Source of the DNA: Limnanthes douglasii subsp. nivea | Lineage: Eukaryota > Streptophyta > Magnoliopsida > Brassicales > Limnanthaceae | Assembly: GCA_036936605.1 (NCBI GenBank) | Contig: JAUPFV010000003.1 | Coordinates: forward strand, 100,325,278 to 100,389,277 | Length of the DNA: 64,000 nt | Reading direction: 5' to 3' | Part shown: positions 36,723 through 48,375 of the stretch, piece by piece | Numbering within the stretch: position 1 is the stretch's first letter | Layout: every line of letters starts with the position of its first letter | The notes under the pieces: generated by a model | The model's input: the letters and a program-made list of their open reading frames with translations, nothing else | What the model was told of the DNA's origin: nothing | Database searches by the model: none | Translations under genes and position numbers: made by a program

Positions 36723-36961
36723 TTTGCATCATAACTTTCTTAATATTATAAAGAAACAAAATAACCGGGAAACTTCAATATTTTAATTTGAAAACTAAAC
36801 GAAAGCTAAATAATTATGCTTACAAATTACTTTTAGTCTGCCAAACAAAGTTGTCGACGAAATGAGTTTGCATCATAACTTTCTTAATATTATAAGGAAA
36901 CAAAATGAGCGAGAAACTTCAATATTTTAATTTGAAAACTAAACGAAAGCTAAATAATTAT
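36723..36961 (-). repeat. 95-bp duplication flanking a 49-bp LINE 3' end
   Basis: TTTGCATCATAACTTTCTTA starts at 36723 and at 36867, and both copies run 95 bp to AAATAATTAT with about four substitutions. Between them (36818-36866) is a minus-strand sequence that matches the last 30 bases or so of LINE-1 (GACTAAAAGTAATTTGTA). This is a tiny 5'-truncated LINE insertion inside an unusually long target duplication, right beside the 5' end of LINE-1. Confidence 0.8.
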
Positions 36962-38599
36962 CAAGTTTATTTATTAATAAATAATCAAATTTTTAATTAA
37001 AAAATTAACTTAAACATGGGAATAAGCGAAAACTTTCAAGTTTTCAACAAAATTTTGTAATATTATTTGAAAACTTTTATATAACTTTAAAACCTAAATA
37101 ATTAGCTTACAAATTTGTAAATTTTAATTGCCACATTCATATCCATTTTAAAGTTTCAACTGATTTTAAATTTGAAAACTAAAATTAAATCAGTGAATAG
37201 TCTTTTGACTATTTCGTTTGTTTTCATTTAGCCCACCAACTTAAAAATCATCCTTTTATCTTTGGATTTAATAGTTAAAAAATTAGTTAGCAATTTAAAC
37301 CTATTTGTAGATATACACACATTCTTTTAATTTTACAAATTATGTATAATGATTAGGAGCTTTTAACAATAATAGCCTATTGACTGTCCACTTTCGACTA
37401 AAAAAACGACCGTTTTGTTTTGGTAATCTATTTTAGAAATAGCTAGTTCTCACTGCTGACTACCTATTTTTTTGACAAATTATCTGTCGATTATCGATTA
37501 TTTATAAAATTACTATTTTCATTCTTCATTTTCGATAAAGTAAATCCTAATAACTAATTTGAACCCAAATGAATAATTAAATGACTATAATTGAACCGAT
37601 AGAAAAACTATACATCACAAACAAACATGAATAATAAAAAGTTAAAACCAAATATTTTTTAATCGAAAATCTATTAATCATAAACATGGATAATAAAAAA
37701 ACTGACTTTATTGTTCAAAGTCATAATATATATAACCCTAAATGAAACTGAAACGAATTTAAAAAGGAAATAAAAGGGGGACCCTTTGTGTTTGTTTCAA
37801 AACCCTGGAGTTATTCATGTAAGTATTTGAAAGGAGTGTTGTCAGATTCAGTGGCTTCTGGATCGTGAAAACTTCCCAAGAGAGGGGTAATTAAGGTCGA
37901 GTGGGGGCATCTTCCAGAAACGAAGCAGAAGCAGGAGCAGGAGGAGCTGTATCGTATCGTATTATAGCGAGTGAGAATCGGTAGAGACTCGTAATCTCCA
38001 AGCTGGTGATTAAGGGTCACGATATCGACACCCACGTGCATGTAATGTACCAGACCCACATCATCATCAACGATATAATTGTGCCATGGCTTATGACTCT
38101 GCCAGAATGTCTCAATAAACACTTTCAAAATCCAAATTCAACATCATATTCTCTATTCACTATAAAACACTAATAATAATAGACTTATATAGTTTTAGTC
38201 TATACCCAAAAAACAAAAATACAAAGGGAACTAAAAAAAAATGCTTGCTAGACGTGGTGGTTAATGTTTAAAGAGTATCAAATTTGGCGATAAATAGTTT
38301 CACATAGTTTTAAATCTATGTTGGTAGGTTTAGAACTATCCATTTTGGATAAAGTTTGTCCCATTAGCATATTTTTTAGATGGATTCAAATTTATCAAAA
38401 ATAAAAAATAAAAAAACTTACTTTATAAAAAATAAATAGTTAATGGATTAACTATCTTAAAAATTGGTAGTCTAACTTTATCCAAACTCGACCGTCCACA
38501 ATTATCACAACATTTTTGAGAGCGACTATCTGTCACTTAAATTTGATAGTTTAAAAAAAATCATCCTTCAAAACCACTAGTTAAATTTAAGTTTATATC
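36962..38599. other. AT-rich DNA; one unassigned ORF at 37811-38128 (-)
   Basis: The only stretch with balanced composition is 37811-38128, whose minus strand is open for 105 codons (KPWHNYIVDDDVGLVHYMHV, then CPHSTLITPLLGSF). I do not recognise it. It has no detectable partner exons, and a CGTATCGTATTAT microsatellite-like patch lies inside. It could be a fragment of a gene or chance. Confidence 0.35.
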
Positions 38600-39290
38600 A
38601 AATTAACATTCTAGTCAAATTGTTATCCTTCAGGTTATATAACATTTTCTTTGTCAACTGTTTAAATCTAATTTTTGTGGACGAGAAAAGACTCTGAAAT
38701 ATTAAATTAAATGTTACGTAAAACAACATTTATATATTTGAACAGCAAACGTAATTTAGCGGAACAAAATACGTTATGGGCTTTCAAATGACTATATAGC
38801 CCAATCGAAGTCTAATATTAGAGAGTGCGATTTATTGAAGCATCCTATGTAATAAAAGCCCATGTTGATGTACTATATCGAAACTCAAATATTGCAACAT
38901 AGTTATATGTTGTTGTGTTGGAAGATTATTCACATTTGTATTATTGTTTTGGGGGGGCAGCGTACAGGTAAATATAAAGAATTATTCTTTTAAAATTTGG
39001 ATATAATAACATAATTCGGATTCAAATTAATAACAACTAACGATAAATACATCATTCTAAATAAGGTTTAATATCTATAGATACCAAAAAACACAAACCA
39101 AAATTATTTATTTTGTATTTATATCAAAATAAAATAGTTATTAAAGAATTTCAAAAACCTAAAGTATTATTATTATTTTAAAATAAAAGTAGATTTTTTT
39201 AAAATAGATTTTAAAAAATTATATTTTATTGTGATAGAGAAAATCACAAACAACAAAAAATTAATGTGAAATTCAATGGATATCATAATA
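38600..39290. repeat. Dispersed segment S, copy 1 (uninterrupted)
   Basis: About 690 bp that reappears in the same orientation at 46580-46703, 47770-48058 and 57035-57330. Shared landmarks are ATGGGCTTT.AAATGACTATATAGCCC, AACATAGTTATAT, GTACAGG..GATATAAAGA-like text and ATAAATACATCATTCTAAA. The second copy is split by an inserted block of about 1.07 kb and by the Helitron. No coding content. Its own nature (segmental duplication, MITE or LTR) is unresolved. Confidence 0.72.
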
Positions 39291-39409
39291 TCAAATATCT
39301 CATATGTGACCGAAATTATATGTTAAATGAGTATGGTTTTTTACGTTTGGAGAAGACTCAATTAATAAACGATTTAACCTTATGTAAATATGGAGGAATG
39401 AAGTAGATC

Positions 39410-39830
39410 TTCGGCTATGGGAACCATTTAAAGATAAAATTAACGAGAATAACACAAATAAAATTAAACAACACGAGACGATATTTAACGTGGTTTCGAT
39501 TGTGAAGAAATCCTACATCCACGAAAAATAGATACTCATTTTATTTAAAAGAACAACAACGACAAATTCTCGATCAATCTAACGCAATCATTCTTGTTTT
39601 GTTTCAAAACTTCTCAAGTTTACAAAAAGAAATATTGTTATCCGATTTTCTCTTTTGTGTTTATTTTCTAACATGCTTCTCTAATTAAAATCTAGGAAAA
39701 CTCTATATTTTCTCTTGCTTACGCTCTAACAACTTAAACACACTAGCTTCATATTTCTGCTTCAGTATTTATAGAATTAAAGATGAGTGAGATAATACCT
39801 TACGCTCCACGATAGTAGTTAAGAGCTTGT
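39410..39830. repeat. Probable LTR-type dispersed repeat
   Basis: Contains TTTAACGTGGTTTCGATTGT followed by AAATCCTACATCCACG, a motif pair I know from LTRs or flanking regions of common plant retrotransposons ('ACGTGGTTCG...CCTACGTCCACG'). No second copy in the window and no ends found. Confidence 0.35.
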
Positions 39831-40894
39831 TGTAACAACAACCAAATGGTAATGGCACAACTTCTCTGAAATTTAAAATATAAATTTTAATTTAAAATAA
39901 AAATATAATATAAAAATAGCCTTACCATTAATTTTAAATTAAAAAACAATAATTTGCTAATAAGTATTTTAATTCATCAAAATATAAAATAACAAAAACA
40001 TATATTCATTTGATAGATTATTAATATATGTTTATTTCATAAGAACATCTTATTGAGATCGCAATAATTATCAAATTCATTATTATGTATAATTTTTTTT
40101 AAATAAGATATTTATTAAAAAAATTATTTTAAAAAATTAAATTAATTTAAAATCATATTCTTTTTTTATAGATAACCCCCAAAATTTATATATTATCATT
40201 AACTAATGTTATTTTTTCATCCTATTAAAATCTCGATTCTATATTATTCATATTTTCGATGGTGTTTGTGGACAAATATTTTAGATTTTATTTTCGGAAA
40301 AATAAAAATGTTTTGTTGTAATTTGCTTTCTTAGTCCCCACCTATTGTAAACATTTTTGGTACCGATGTTAAGGAAACTATGGTTAGTGATTTTTATAGA
40401 ATTCAAAAGTGTGTTATTATTATATTGGATTAATAATACAATAAGTATTATGTTTTTTATATAACTACAAACACCAAAAGAAAAGCGGAATGATGTAGAA
40501 AGATCTTCACACATTATTTTCATATTTGTTTTATGTTTTTTATACTTCATCATCTTCTTCAACCAGATCTTAATTTCCAAACTCAAATCTTTAATCCCAA
40601 TTCTCGAGTTCTGAATTCTAATTTCAAAATTTCAAAATCTAAATTTTTTAAAATGTAAATCATAATCCTAAACCAAAACCAAATAAAAATAAAATCTAAA
40701 TTCAAATACAAAATCTAATCTAAATCTAAATCGGAATCTAAATCCAAATTCAAATCGAAATAGAAAACCAAAAATCAAAAATCAAAATCAAAATACCACA
40801 ATCTAAAAAAACAAAAACAAAAACCAAACCCAAATCCAAATATCATTCAAAATCTTTAGGTTTCCAATTTTATTTATTTATCATCAATATAATC
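39831..40894. other. AT-rich DNA with an (AAATCY)-type low-complexity tract
   Basis: At about 40590-40855 degenerate copies of AAATCTAAATCC/AAATCAAAAT dominate. The 40281-40586 minus frame shows no family motif. Nothing else was seen before the LTR at 40895. Confidence 0.5.
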
Positions 40895-41275
40895 TGATGA
40901 GGTCGGAAATCCTTCAGGCTAACAAACATAAAGTGGATCAAATTTCTCTTAGGGGCAGTTTAGACCCAAAATAAAAATAATACTATTAAGTTGTGTGACA
41001 TCCATATATATATTTATGATATATGTTTGATAAACCAATATTAATGGGGTTGGAGGATGATAGGCATGACACAGATCCATAACCCAACTTGATTGGCCTA
41101 TGGACCTAACATTAATCTATAAATACTCAAAAGTACAACATTTAAGAGGGTTCAAACATTCTCTCTACACATTCAATACAAGCACCTCGATTATCTCTAT
41201 ACTCTATACCCTTAATTTATTACACCGCCTAAACACTTACCTAAGATATCATATAATCAAGTTTTATCTTGGTCA
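40895..41275 (+). repeat. 5' LTR of element C
   Basis: Starts TGATGAGGTCGGAAATCC and ends CTTGGTCA just before a PBS-like site; 381 bp, close to the 376 bp of the B family LTR. A TATAAATA box lies near 41117. There is no second copy in the window because the 3' end of C is missing, so the left end rests on TG and length alone. Confidence 0.6.
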
Positions 41276-41277
41276 GA

Positions 41278-41295
41278 TTGACGACCACAATGGGA
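41278..41295 (+). other. Primer-binding site of element C
   Basis: TTGACGACCACAATGGGA, two bases after the LTR end, differs at two positions from the element B site TTGGCGACCACAGTGGGA. Confidence 0.65.
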
Positions 41296-41359
41296 GTGTA
41301 AGGTACCCGGATAGTAGTATTCAAAATCTAACTTGCAAATTAACCTTCGGAGTTCTTTG

Positions 41360-43640
41360 AGACATGGATCCCGATATGCAAATAGACCCCCTGTAAAAAA
41401 ATGAGAGGATCAGAGGTGATTAGGAGCATGTGAACACATCCCATGTGAATCATAATCCTAAGGAAAGACTTTTCATGTAGGAAGAGCGTGATCAGCTACA
41501 GACAGAAGTTGAAGCATTAAGAAATCAAAGACAAGCTGAAAAGGATCTGAGTGGGAAGAATCCATCAAAATATCACAAATCTGATGAGCCAGATAGCAAT
41601 CTCAAGCATAATTCGAATGACCAGTCCTCTAAAGCCCACCAAGAGTCTAAAAAGAAACATCTGGCTAAAAAATGTTCAAGCACATAGGATTCTATTGAGG
41701 GATCAACAACATAATCATAATGAGAAGTTTCATCGTTCTTTTCGATTAGTGATCATGGTCGTAAAAAAATCTATTTTTTAGAAAAAAAAACTTCAAAGGT
41801 TAAGTAAGCAGGATTCTTGGGGGAAGAAAAATGACTGAAATGGTAAAGGAAAAAAGAAAGATTATCAAGGAAAGATGAAAGGGTCAGAAGACCATAACAT
41901 AGGTCTTTTGTTGAGTGATCAATTCATTGTGCAATCAGAACCTGAGATCTTTGCCACTCCCAATGAGGATCATATGTTTAGCCAATGACATAGTTAAAGG
42001 CAGTCATCGTTGTCCTCAAGAATTCTTTCGAGATATCTAACCCAAGCATTTTGATAGTTCGAAAATGGAAAAATATGATGTAAGCCAGGATCCCGATAAC
42101 CATCTCGAGCAATTTAAAAATTTCATGATGAGTTTTAATGATGATGAAAAGCTATTATGTAGAGTTTTTTTCTCAAACATTCAAGGGTAGTTTCTTGAAG
42201 TGGTATAACAGATTGCCACATGGATCAACCAAGAATTTCGAAATGTTTTTTAAGATATTCCGAAGGCATTTTCTGAGAAGTAATGAACTCAAAGTAAATT
42301 ATAATATAATAATTCATTATGGGTAATATCCAAATGAATTGTTAACTTTTTACATCAATTGTTTTGTGAACACTAAAGATAGGTTGGCAGATTGTTTCGA
42401 ACAAGGGGCTATAGCTTCGTTGCGACAAGTTTTATTAGCCGGTGAGTTGGTTGATTTGGTGACTCGAAAGAAAGCAATGATTTGGGGCGGGTTGTTGAAC
42501 CAGGTTGGAAAGCAAAACATTGTGGATGGACCAAATAGATTGAGGAAACCTTATCATTATAAGCATGCCTACAAAAGCTGTCCCACAAACTAGTAACCAG
42601 TCGCAAGCCACACTCGACAACCGTCTGAGGAACTCAGAACAAGGCTCTCATGGGCCCAGACAGAGCTAGTCTAATCAGGGTCAATAGTCCAGGACAAGAG
42701 GGAATCAATGGGTCCAACATGATTATTAGGCAGAACTAATTGAAAATGTGGCTACCATCTATGATATGGCTAAGAATGTTATGAAATTTCGAAGGCTAAC
42801 ACCTATTCAAACTCCGAGAGAAAATCGAAACACACAGTTCTGCAGGTATTATAATAATATGAGAGATGATACTAAGGATTGTATTTCTCTATAACAAGAT
42901 ATACAAACATTGATGGAGAACGAAAAGCTAACTACTTTTGTTAAGTCACAAAAGGGTAATAGGCAAGTGAACAATAATTCATAGCCTAGTACAAGTGGGG
43001 CTCAAGCTGCATCACTCAATTATCTAAAGGAAAAATTCGGAACTTTTCGAACAGGAAAGTACGATGGTAAATATTGAACAATTCGATGTGGATTCAGAGT
43101 ACCTGACAAATCAAGGTCGAATCAACATGGTGACGGAAACCACTGGATAGGTTTCAAAATCTGTCGTTTCTTCGAATCGCTAACGATTTTTGGGGGAGAT
43201 ACGGTGAAAAACTATTGGAAGGGAAAATATCTACACACCTTTATATAAAACTTAATTCTTTCATAGTGTTTGATTAAGATGACTTGAGAAATATCACAGG
43301 TCCACATGAGGATGCAGTGGTGGTAGAGGCATCTATTGAGGGCATAGAGGTCCGAAGAATTTTGATCGAGACAGGTAGCTCGGCTAACATCGTGTTTATA
43401 TATTCATATCAATAAATAAAGAACCCATCAATCATACTCCAATTATATAGAAATATAATGAGACATACGGGAAAATTTGTTGATATCATCGGAGAATTCA
43501 AAGGAAAACATTGTTAGGTAAATAACAATTTAAGAAAATGACGAGGGCTTTGTTTGTGGTATTTTAGGTTGACCTCTTATAATGCAATTTTTGGCAGATT
43601 TTGGTTGTCAAAGATGTATGTGTTTGCATCAACAGTTCAC
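41360..43640 (+). pseudogene. Gag-protease remnant of element C
   Basis: Begins around ATGGATCCCGATATGC at 41363. Pieces match the B polyprotein in order: EERDQLQTEVEALRNQ (about 41480), DPDNHLEQFKNFMMSFNDD (about 42090), FKGSFLKWYNRLPHG, KDRLADCFEQGAIASLRQ and WGGLLNQVGKQN at 42339-42520, a Cys-rich piece CRYYNNMRDD near 42840, and the protease RRILIETGSSANIVF near 43355, where the catalytic Asp of DTG is replaced by Glu. Stops and frameshifts throughout. Confidence 0.78.
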
Positions 43641-43826
43641 CAATGTTTGAAATACAATGTTAGAGATCAAGTAGCGATGGTTCAGAGCAACCAAAATGGC
43701 TAGAGAATGTTATGTTACGGCTCTTGCTCCAAAATCCATGGAAACCAATGTAACAAAAAATTGCAATTACTATGGTCCTCTTCAGATTCGAACAAGATAG
43801 ATGATCCAAAAGAGACTCATAGTATT

Positions 43827-44201
43827 TGATGAGTCCGGAATTTATTGCCACTCTATATGAGAACCGGACAGGGGCAATTCGGACAACATCCACTCACTGA
43901 ACCATCCGAACTGAACTAATGTACTAAAAACTTAATCACTTCATGACTGAGCTAATTACCTACCTGCTTAAAACTAATGGGTCTTTGAACTCGACCCAGA
44001 TCCATAAGTCAACCCGAAAGCCCATGTGGCCCACAATTAAGAGTATAAATACCCCAACCACTCTCATTAATGAGGGTAATGAGAATTAAATACAAACATG
44101 CAGCTCAAATCTCTCACTACAATCTATCAAAACATTAAATACCTTTAAAACACCACAAAACTCTGGACAAAATTACCCTCAACCAAAAATAAACCTCACC
44201 A
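43827..44201 (+). repeat. Solo LTR of the element B family inside element C
   Basis: 375 bp, TGATGAGTCCGG...CCTCACCA, similar to the 376-bp 3' LTR of B along its whole length. It is flanked by the 5-bp direct repeat GTATT (43822-43826 and 44202-44206). Protease of C ends before it and the RT region of C resumes after it. It is a full insertion reduced to one LTR by LTR-LTR recombination. Confidence 0.9.
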
Positions 44202-44206
44202 GTATT

Positions 44207-46386
44207 GTTATCCCAATGGAAGAGGTCTAAGTGTACATTTTAACGGATGGGAAAGATGTTGGAATTGTAGCCAAATTGCCATCAGAATTGAAGGAAAATT
44301 GTTATAGTTCTTATCCAAAACTTTACACGTGTTTGTTTGGTGCAATGAGGATGTAACTGGTGTATCAGCAAATGTCATTTTCCATAACTGTTTATACGAT
44401 TTGATATAGGCCCAATAGTCCAAAGAATGAGGGTTTTTTCTACACAGAAATCTGAAGCCATAGTTCAAGAAGTAGATATATTGATTAAGGTGGGGCGCAT
44501 TCGAAACTTCTGATATCTACTTTGGACTATACATCCGATGCTCGTTACAAAGAGGAACGGAAGATGGCGGATGTGCATTGATTTCATAGATCTCAATACG
44601 ACGTGTCCAAATGATCATTTCCCAGTTCCTCGAATAGATTAGTTGGTGGATTCCACTTCGGGAAATAAATTGTTATCCATTATGGATGCTTATGCTGGGT
44701 ACAATTGGATACAAATAGATTGGAAGGATCATCACTGATAAGGGGCTGCACTGTTATAAGATAATGTCTATCGGGTTAAATAATATTGGGGCCACTTACC
44801 AGCGATTAGTCAATAAAGAGTTTTTCAGTCAGATCAGAAGAAATGTGGAAGTTTATATTGATAACAGTAAAAAGTCCAAGGGAGGATGATCATTTACTTG
44901 ACCTCAAAGAAACTACTTTGAGGCCATGAATTTAGAATTAAAACCTGAAAAGTGTACGTTTGGTGTACGATCCGGGATATTTCTGAGCACGTTATCAGTA
45001 AGAAAGGGATCCAGGCCAACCAAGATCAATTGGATGCATTATTAACTATGGACCCTCCACAGAAAGTAAAAAAAAGTTCAAGTATTGTCTCGGAGGTTGG
45101 CAGCCTTGAATAGGTTTATTTTAAGATCATCGGATAAATATACACAGTGCTTCCAAGTACTAAGAAATGCCAAAGACTTTAATTGGTCCCTAAATTATGA
45201 TAAGGCGTTCCTTGAAATCAGGCGACATTTATCTTCGCCTAAAACTCAATTCAAATCAGTCATTGGACAGAGACTCTAATGTATCTATCAGTATCGGATT
45301 ATGTTGAGAGCGCAATGTTAGTTCGAGAAGTTGACAACTACCCTCGCCATGTTTACTACATTGGCAAGAGTTTGTTAGATGTTGAGAAATGATACCTCAA
45401 GTTGGAAAATCTAGTTTTAGCTTTGGTAATAACGGCCATAAAATTGAAGTTTTATTTTCAAGCGCTTTCCATCATAGTGTGTACTTATTTTCCACTTCAA
45501 AATGGATTGCAAAAACTGGATACAACAGGTTGAATGACTAAGTGATCTGTGCAACTAGCTGATTATGATATTGACTTTGCTACTCGAACGGTAATCAAGC
45601 TCAAGTTGTATTCAATTCAAAAAGGCCCTATTAGGAATCTTCAATTCACATGCCTAAAAAAGAATTGGTAATTTGAACTGATGGTGGATCCAGTATGATG
45701 GGATGTGGGGCCGGAATTTTCTTACTTTCCCCTTTGGGGATTCAATGTACCAAGCTATACGTTTGGTTTTAGGGCATCAAACAATGAAGCGGAATATGAA
45801 GCAGCTATAGCAGGTTTAAGACTAGCTCAGATATGTGGTGCCAAAAAATCCGATCGTTGAGTGATTCACAACTAGTAATGCATCAAACACAAGGGCAATC
45901 TGAAACCAAGAAAGAAAATTGGTGAAGTACTTACTACTGTTAAAAGAAATTTCTGGTTGTTTTAAATATGTAAAATACGAACATGCACCAAAATCAGAAA
46001 ATTTGATGGCCGACTCTCTGGTCAGTATTGTTTATTTGGAAGCTTACCCTTGCATTTTAGTACACGAGTGTCCTTCTATAACAACAACTCTTGAAATGGA
46101 AGTTTACGTTGAAGAGAGTTTTCATATATCAGTCATAGTTAGTCAAGAATTGAGGTATGGTATCCAATAAATTATTATTAAAGGAATCTACCTGAAGATA
46201 AAAGCTTAGCCAAGAAGTTAAAGTTCAAAGCGCATAACATTTTTGGTTTTGAGAGGGGGCTTTTATACAATATATTTCAGTAAGTTTTTATTATGCCACC
46301 TCGGATCCGATGAGTCCCAAACAGTTTTGTCTTAGTTATATGATGGAGAAGGATCCGTCCATTATAACTACAAAGCTTTGAATCAA
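44207..46386 (+). pseudogene. Pol remnant of element C: RT and two RNase H domains
   Basis: RT pieces: VFVWCNEDVTGVSANV at about 44330, GATYQRLVNKEFFSQIRRNV at about 44790, and VEVYIDNSKKS near 44850, where the second Asp of the YIDD box is lost. RT-linked RNase H at 45085-45620 (MSRRLAALNRFILRSSD, KDFNWSLNYDKAF). Second RNase H from about 45675 (TDGGSSMMGCGAGIF), ending YEHAPKSENLMADSLVSI at 45980-46020. The integrase zinc region starts near 46330 (YDGEGSVHYNYKAL) and breaks off. Frames are interrupted every 100-200 bp. Confidence 0.78.
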
Positions 46387-48058
46387 TCATAATATTGAGA
46401 TTTTAATTTTAAATATTTTTTTGGTATTATTTTCAATGTATAATATCTCCATCAAACATTTCACTTTACTTCGATTTTTGGTTTTCAAACAAAACTTAAT
46501 ATTTTTTAGTAAAATTAGTTTCTCCTTACCTTCTAATAATTCTAAAAATTAAAATATCTCAATGAAATAATTATTATTGAGATTCATATGAGGTCAAGTT
46601 TGTTTTATTCTTAGAGTTATATAATAGTTTTTTGTCAATCCTTTAAATCTAAATTTTTGTGGACAAAAGAAAAATACAACGAAAAATTAAATTAAATGTT
46701 TGGAAATCGCACCTAAGATACCTACTCAACTATTATACTTTCATCTAATACCCACCTTTCCATTTAATACTACTTAATAGCCATCACATTTATATAACTC
46801 ACACCAATATTTAATACTTTAATAATACCTCAAATACTCACACTTCATCACGAGCCACGTAACCACTTTTAATCTTTGAACCAAAATTTATCTTTCGTTC
46901 TTTTTACTTTATTTTTTAAAAGGTCATATCTTTCAAACTGGAGTTCGAAAAAAATATATCTGAAAGTATCATCGCATTTGTTTTTTTAAAATGAACAAAA
47001 CTAGATCCAATGATGATATTATTTGAATTTTTGCAAAAAATAAAATTTCACGAGTAAAATGTTCTTTGAAAATTAACTATGACAGTTTTTTTAATATCAA
47101 TCATGCGAGTTGTTTGAAAAATCAATCATGAGAGTTCTTTGAAAAATCAATAATGAGAGGTCTTTGAAATCAATCATGAGAGTTCTTTGAAAAATCAAAG
47201 ATAATATTTCTTTGAGAAAAATCAATTATCAGAGTTCTTTGAAAAATTAAACATGTGAGTTCTTTAAAACATTAACAATGCTATTTTGTTTGAAAATTCA
47301 ACCATACGAGTTCTTTGAAGAATTAGACATGCGAGTTCTTTGAAAAATCAATCATGCAAGTTCTTTGGAAACTCAATAATAAGAGTTGTTTGAAAAAATC
47401 AATTATGAGAATTCTTTGGAAAATTAATTATACGAGTTCTTTGAACAATAAATAATTTTTAATTTTTTTTTTATTATTTATGGATCTACTTTTGTCTATC
47501 TTAAAAAAACAAAACCGATTGTATTTTTATATTTTTTTCCGAACTACTATTTGAAAGATGCGGACTCTTTAAAATAAAATAAAATAAAAAATAAAAATTT
47601 AAAACAAATAACTTTTATAAATGAATACCAATAATATTTTTGTCCATTATTTGTGTCCAATTAAAGCTATCCTATTTTCATATATTAGTTGGTAATAAAA
47701 AAAATCATATTTTCATATATCAGTTGGAAATAACAAAATTGGACGAGTATTTACCGATATTTTTCGTGTTATTTAACAAAAACAAATTTAATAGAACAAA
47801 ACACGAAGTTATGGGCTTTTAAATGACTATATAGCCCTATTGAAGACAACATTTCAGAGTACGATTTGTTGAAGAATCGTACGTAATAAAACCCATGTTG
47901 ATGTTCTACGTCTGAAATTTAAATTTTGTAACATAGTTATATTGACATTGTTGTGTCGAAAGATTATTTGCGTTTGTATTTTTGTTTCGCTGCCAGTGTA
48001 CAGGCGGATATAAAGATTGATTTTTTAATTTGGAGATAATAATATAATTTAGATTAGA
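46387..48058. repeat. Left part of segment S copy 2 with a 1.07-kb insertion
   Basis: 46580-46703 and 47770-48058 correspond to consecutive parts of segment S (38600-39020). Between them lies an unrelated block of about 1.07 kb whose ends look weakly inverted (AAATCGCACCTAAGATACC against the complement of GACGAGTATTTACCGATATTT), perhaps a degraded DNA transposon. The block holds the minisatellite described next. No gene was seen. Confidence 0.6.
47060..47450. repeat. Minisatellite, unit about 24-25 bp
   Basis: About 14-15 imperfect copies of a unit like ATGAGAGTTCTTTGAAAAAT + CAATC. Variation is mainly in the ATGAGAG part and the A run. Confidence 0.88.
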
Positions 48059-48375
48059 CTAGAAGAATATCTTGCGCTTTGCCGTGGGTTAATCATACAA
48101 ATCATTACAACTCGTGTATACATATTAAGAAAACTAAAATGATAGTTATATAACTACTTATAAACATTCATTTTATAAAACTAAAAACAAAAGGTTACAA
48201 ACATTTCTTTTACAATCTAAAACATAAGTAAACACAAAATTATTTTACAAACTATAATATAGGTAGTACAAAAAAAAGTTTTTTTACAAACATGCATAAA
48301 CATGTGTGAACTAACTATTTTAGAAAGATAGTACAAAAAAGAGTTTTTTTACAAACATACATAAACATGTCTGAA

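Larger units (their letters stand above)
40895..46386 (+). mobile_element. Tat-lineage Gypsy element C, 3'-truncated and heavily decayed
   Basis: 5' LTR, PBS, gag, protease, RT and two RNase H regions align in order with element B, but every frame is broken. Homology ends near 46386 in the integrase zinc region, so integrase core, antisense ORF and 3' LTR are missing. The LTR differs from that of B, so C is a related but distinct subfamily. A solo LTR of the B family lies between protease and RT. Decay and nesting make C older than the B-family insertion. Confidence 0.83.

Noticed and set aside
37811..38128. 105-codon minus-strand ORF as a host gene
   Set aside because: No family recognised, no partner exon, and a short repeat lies within. 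Kept only as a note in the intergenic entry.
38600..39290. Segment S as a confirmed LTR pair enclosing element C
   Set aside because: No TG/CA ends, PBS or polypurine tract could be placed, so only a dispersed duplication is claimed.
47060..47450. CRISPR-like array
   Set aside because: Repeats are contiguous and degenerate without unique spacers, and the genome is a plant. It is a minisatellite.
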